Assembly: GCF_010669305.1 (NCBI RefSeq)
Contig: NZ_CP048649.1
Coordinates: 3,162,001 to 3,226,000 of the forward strand
Source: Aminipila butyrica
GTDB lineage: Bacteria; Bacillota; Clostridia; Peptostreptococcales; Anaerovoracaceae
Reading direction: 5' to 3'
DNA length: 64,000 nt
Shown piece by piece: positions 60,907-64,000 of this stretch. The notes under the pieces are model-generated. The model saw nothing but the letters and a program-made list of their open reading frames with translations. It was not told the DNA's origin and did no database searches. Both the position numbers and the translations under genes were made by a program. Each line of letters starts with the position of its first letter. Within the stretch, counting starts at the first letter, position 1.

Positions 60907-62343
60907 TCATAGACCATGCTTTTTTATCTTATAGTTCAGTACCTGTCTGCTGACTCCCAGCTTGTCCGCCGCTTCTGTAACGCTGGCGCTGCCCTCCAGC
61001 ACCTGATTGAGAATCTGCTTTTCATAGTCATCCAGCAAAGCCCCCAAGGTCGCACCGTTTTCCAATACGGTCTCCCAATCCACACCCTGCTCGTCCCCTT
61101 GCTGATTCAAAGCCACATCGAGGCCTAAAAGGTCCCCTGTCAAGCCAGAAGCTTCCTGCTCTTTACGCCTCTTATCATAGACCAAGTGCTCCGGCAAATT
61201 GTTGATGGTGATGTCCCGTCCCCTGGTCATATTAAAGGCATATTCGATGACATTCTTCAACTCCCGCACGTTTCCCGGCCAATCGTAATCCATCAGCAGA
61301 CGCTCCGCTAACTGGCTGCATTCCTCAATTTTCCGCTGTCCCTTCTTATTGTAATACTGGATAAAATGTTGGATGAGCAAAGGCACATCTTCTCTCCGCT
61401 CCTTCAGCAGCGGCAGCTCAATTTGAAATACACCCAATCTGTAATATAGGTCTTTACGCATTTTCTCCTTCTCCAGAACCTGCGCCACCCCTTCATTGAT
61501 GGCAGAAATAATCCGTACATCAATCTTTCGTTCTTTTTCCGACCCCAACCTACGAATCTTTTGTTCTTCCACTGCTTTGAGGATTTTTCCTTGCAATTCA
61601 ATGTTCATGGAGTTCAGCTCATCCAAAAATAACGTCCCCTTATCTGCCAGTTCCAGAAGGCCTTTGCGGTCTTCCGCTCCCGTATAACTCCCGCGCACCG
61701 TGCCAAATAGCGTACTCTCCAGCAAGCTCTCCGGGATGGCCGAGCAGTTCTGGGAAATAAAAGCCTGATCTCTACGGCTGCTGTGGCTGTGGATGGCCTG
61801 AGCTGCAATCTCTTTGCCAGTTCCCGTCTCTCCCACAATGAGCACGGTGGAATCCCCCTCTGCCGCCCGCAGAATCTTCTCCTTGACCGCCTGAATTCGG
61901 CTGCTGTGGCCAATCATATCTTCTACCTGATAGAGAGAATGTCCAACCGAACTGCTTTCTTCCTTTATTCGCTTACTGTAAGGCTTCCCTCCTTCTGCCA
62001 AAATCACCGTTCCCTCGATGGCCCCAACGATTTTCCCCTCTACTTCAATGGGATAAGTATTGCTTACAAAAGTCAGCTTCATACCATTCAGATCGGTTAC
62101 CGTCTGAACCTCATCCAGGACGGCTTTTCCCGTCCTCATAGCCCGAAAATGAGTACTGGTCTCCCGAGTCAGTTCTGGATATACATCCAGCAAGTATTTT
62201 CCGGTATACCCCTCATTTTTAATGGAATGGTCTTTTTCATCAAAGATGGCCGAATATTCCACAACTCCTTCCAGGTTGGTAATCAGGACAGAATCCATGG
62301 TATTGTATATGTGCATCATCTTTTCCAAGTAATTTGTCATCAT
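60907..62343 (-). CDS. RocR-like sigma-54-dependent activator
   Basis: 478 residues: PAS-like N-domain (1-115) with MDSVLITNLEGVVEYSA, AAA+ domain with GETGTGKE (171-178), the sigma-54 loop as GSYTGA (near 219), Walker B GTLFLDELN (near 236), and a C-terminal Fis HTH (about 440-478). The full layout is that of RocR/BkdR-type regulators of arginine catabolism. It is adjacent to, and in the same direction as, the operon with the perfect -24/-12 promoter, so an arginine-related signal is expected. AAAGGTAGC is upstream of the ATG pair. Confidence 0.9.
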   Translation of the reverse strand: MMTNYLEKMMHIYNTMDSVLITNLEGVVEYSAIFDEKDHSIKNEGYTGKYLLDVYPELTRETSTHFRAMRTGKAVLDEVQTVTDLNGMKLTFVSNTYPIEVEGKIVGAIEGTVILAEGGKPYSKRIKEESSSVGHSLYQVEDMIGHSSRIQAVKEKILRAAEGDSTVLIVGETGTGKEIAAQAIHSHSSRRDQAFISQNCSAIPESLLESTLFGTVRGSYTGAEDRKGLLELADKGTLFLDELNSMNIELQGKILKAVEEQKIRRLGSEKERKIDVRIISAINEGVAQVLEKEKMRKDLYYRLGVFQIELPLLKERREDVPLLIQHFIQYYNKKGQRKIEECSQLAERLLMDYDWPGNVRELKNVIEYAFNMTRGRDITINNLPEHLVYDKRRKEQEASGLTGDLLGLDVALNQQGDEQGVDWETVLENGATLGALLDDYEKQILNQVLEGSASVTEAADKLGVSRQVLNYKIKKHGL

Positions 62344-62658
62344 CTTCGGCTACCTTTCTTTTTCATGTCAAACTTCCTTGGCATGTTTATTAACTATATT
62401 TATTTTATCATTTTTTCTCGCTGACAACCATTAATAATTTTCCGAATATACAGAATTATTTTAGAAAATCTTAGAAATTTATGGTATAAACCTTCATCCT
62501 TAGGGGAATGTTTTTTTACGCCGCTTTTGAACAGTTCAAAGCAGACTTGGACAACTTTTGACAAATTTATTCATTGAAAAAGATCTTTACCTTAAAATTC
62601 TCCGGTTTTTTAGTGAGAAATCAACAATAATATTTTTAAAAAATTTTAAAAATAACTC

Positions 62659-62690
62659 TTGACCTTTGAGTATAGGGAATCCCCTATACT
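62659..62690 (+). promoter_or_regulatory. MerR-type promoter with operator dyad
   Basis: TTGACC (62659-62664) and TATACT (62685-62690) are separated by 20 bases, the over-long spacer typical of MerR-activated promoters. The dyad AGTATAGGG-AATC-CCCTATACT (62669-62690) fills the spacer. The gap 62344-62658 upstream is AT-rich and holds nothing else I can support. Confidence 0.7.
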
Positions 62691-62696
62691 ATAGGT

Positions 62697-62777
62697 AGAT
62701 GATACAACTACTCAAAAATTTCGTTCAATTAAAAGCATGTTATAATCCATCCGATTATGGCGTGCTTTTAATTTTTT
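62697..62777 (+). ncRNA. Short transcript ending in a 20-bp terminator hairpin
   Basis: From the expected start near 62697 only about 30 bases precede ATTAAAAGCATGTTATAATC (62728-62747), which pairs over all 20 positions (with G-U) with 62753-62772, loop CATCC, then TTTTTT. The transcript would be about 80 bases with no reading frame. It is either a small RNA or an attenuator for the merR gene at 62870, which also has its own extended -10 (TGGTATGAT at about 62822). Confidence 0.45.
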
Positions 62778-62869
62778 GTTCGTAAAAGCTGCCTCATCCC
62801 TATACGCCAGTAAACGTTCTGTGGTATGATAATATCATATTTCAGGATTACAGATGTTGAGGTTTGAGA

Positions 62870-63706
62870 ATGAAAAAGGAACGAGATTATTATTCGGTGG
62901 GGCAGGCCAGCAAGCTTTGCAATATTTCCACGGATACCCTGCGTTTTTACGATAAAATAGGGCTAATCCGCCCGGATAAGTTGGGGGAAAACAATTACCG
63001 CTTTTACAGCAAGGAAGCCCTGGCCTATGTTCCCGTAATCAAATATTACAAACAGATGGGCTTCTCCCTAGAAGAGATTAAAGACCTTATTGATGAGAAC
63101 TCTTTTGTCAAGCACGAAAAATTTTTTAAGGAAAAAACAGAAAAATTAAAAGGCCGCAGGAAAGAGATTTACATGAAATACGCCTCCATAGAAGGCTGGC
63201 TGCGGCTTATCATTGAAGCCGATTTGATTCGAAAAAATGATGTACGTCAGGTGTCCTTGAAGTATCTGGAAAGGGGCTGCTATTCCTATCTGGAGACACC
63301 GTTCGCTGACTACCAAGAAGCAATCGTCAACATTGATTATAGCAATTACATCGAAGAAACAGGGGAGCCGGTAGGCGGCGCCCTGCTGCTGCATTTCCCC
63401 TCTATCGAAAAAAAATTGCTAGGAGAAAAGACTCCTGTAGTTATTATGCAACAGACGCTGCTGAAAACCAGCAATCCTGCCAGCGTGTGGACCTTCGGGG
63501 GGCAAATCTATGCGTCCTGTTATCACCTAGGCCCTTTTGAGGACATTGATAAGACCTACAAGAAAATATTTCAATGGACCCAATCAAATGGCTATACCTG
63601 TGACAAAGGCTCCTATGAGCGTTCCCTAATCGACTATTGGACTACGCAAAACACCAGCCTCTTCGTGGTCGAAGTGCTGGTGCCGGTGGAAAAAATATTC
63701 TCATAA
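62870..63706 (+). CDS. MerR-family regulator with effector-binding domain
   Basis: 278 residues from ATG 62870, behind GAGG at 7 bases; a TTG at 62864 is less likely. N-terminal MerR winged helix (1-70) with YYSVGQASKLCNISTDTLRFYDKIGLIRPD, a coiled coil (about 72-110) and a GyrI/BmrR-like ligand domain (about 120-275) with FGGQIYASCYHLGPFEDIDKTYKKIFQW. It resembles multidrug-sensing BmrR/TipA regulators. The MerR-type promoter just upstream suggests autoregulation or control of the small transcript. Confidence 0.88.
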   Translation: MKKERDYYSVGQASKLCNISTDTLRFYDKIGLIRPDKLGENNYRFYSKEALAYVPVIKYYKQMGFSLEEIKDLIDENSFVKHEKFFKEKTEKLKGRRKEIYMKYASIEGWLRLIIEADLIRKNDVRQVSLKYLERGCYSYLETPFADYQEAIVNIDYSNYIEETGEPVGGALLLHFPSIEKKLLGEKTPVVIMQQTLLKTSNPASVWTFGGQIYASCYHLGPFEDIDKTYKKIFQWTQSNGYTCDKGSYERSLIDYWTTQNTSLFVVEVLVPVEKIFS

Positions 63707-63731
63707 GGGTAACGTTGTGGTTCGTGGCAAT

Positions 63732-64000
63732 TTACGCTTTTTTACTCTGTAACTTCATTTGATGGAGAGCTTTTTCAGCCTGATAATACCCCTCGCCAAA
63801 GGAGTTCTCCCCCTGGGGAAGCATGGCAATGCCTGCTGAAAGCGTTAATCCGTGAAACTTATTTGCCTCCAAACGCCCTTCCAACTCCAAGCAGATTGTT
63901 TGAATCCGCTGTTCTGCTTCTGCTTCAGACGTAACCTCCGGCAAGTAAATCATAAAGATATCTGCCGCTTCTCTGGCTGCCAGCTCCGGCTCCCTAATCA
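63732..64000 (-). CDS. GGDEF-domain protein with degenerate active site (partial)
   Basis: Only the C-terminal 88 or so codons are inside the window. Reading upstream past the first Met, the frame stays open to the edge: REPELAAREAADIFMIYLPE. The diguanylate cyclase signature R-x-GGDEF is replaced by AADIF, then the usual C-terminal GGDEF features follow, FHGLTLSAGIAMLPQG and YYQAEKALHQMK. The loss of both glycines and the Glu implies no c-di-GMP synthesis; such domains often bind GTP or act as regulators. Convergent with merR. Confidence 0.75.
   Translation of the reverse strand, partial: IREPELAAREAADIFMIYLPEVTSEAEAEQRIQTICLELEGRLEANKFHGLTLSAGIAMLPQGENSFGEGYYQAEKALHQMKLQSKKA

Noticed and set aside
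61783..62424. 213-codon plus-strand open frame
   Set aside because: Antisense to the RocR-like activator; no ribosome site.

Overview
The window looks like chromosome from an anaerobic, amino-acid-fermenting member of class Clostridia. The evidence is AGGAGG-type ribosome binding sites, FabK/FabH lipid genes, CwlD, a SAM-I riboswitch before metK, a full set of lysine-fermentation genes and heavy use of sigma-54. A family such as Anaerovoracaceae is plausible, but that placement is a guess. I see no insertion sequences, phage genes, CRISPR arrays, tRNAs or rRNAs.

Layout. 1-1.4 kb (-): fabH-fabK, the head of a fatty acid synthesis operon behind a FabT-like operator. 1.5-4.4 kb: a glycolipid-type glycosyltransferase, a HAD phosphatase and an unknown protein. 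4.5-12.1 kb (-): operon of a CNNM/CorC-type protein, secA, prfB (with a programmed +1 frameshift) and tex. 12.2-16.3 kb (-): metA, aspartokinase and metK, the last behind a SAM-I riboswitch. 16.3-21.6 kb: an unknown 391-aa protein, an AraC regulator, DnaA boxes, cwlD and an AlaX-type editing protein. 21.8-35.4 kb: the lysine fermentation cluster. 35.6-41 kb (-): argH, a small unknown protein, pepD and a CBS-type pyrophosphatase. 41-49.3 kb: a MarR-controlled heterodimeric ABC exporter, an FAD oxidoreductase and a yibE/yibF pair. 49.3-53.4 kb: a second regulator of the lysine-cluster type, divergent from an EamA transporter. 53.4-56.3 kb: a structured RNA candidate, a small peptide gene, padR-yjdF and a Mn2+ riboswitch before a cation exchanger. 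56.4-62.4 kb (-): a RocR-like sigma-54 activator upstream of an amidinotransferase-fold enzyme, RocB and an amino acid permease. 62.5-64 kb: a MerR-type promoter with a tiny transcript, a MerR regulator and a degenerate GGDEF protein cut by the window end.

Lysine cluster. KamA makes beta-lysine, KamDE makes 3,5-diaminohexanoate, Kdd oxidises it to 3-keto-5-aminohexanoate, Kal removes ammonia from 3-aminobutyryl-CoA, and the AtoDA-type CoA-transferase handles acetoacetate. The cleavage enzyme Kce is not in the window. kdd is duplicated in tandem.

The most notable system is the control of this pathway. The gene at 32480-34558 encodes a sigma-54 activator whose sensory half is a Kdd dehydrogenase that has lost its dinucleotide-binding glycines, so a pathway enzyme appears to have become the pathway sensor. 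It sits between two sigma-54 (-24/-12) promoters, one for kal and one for the kdd-kam operon, and the matching 16-bp dyad GAACC-N6-GGTTC occurs by both. A paralogue at 49302-51389 has its own perfect sigma-54 promoter in front of the EamA transporter.
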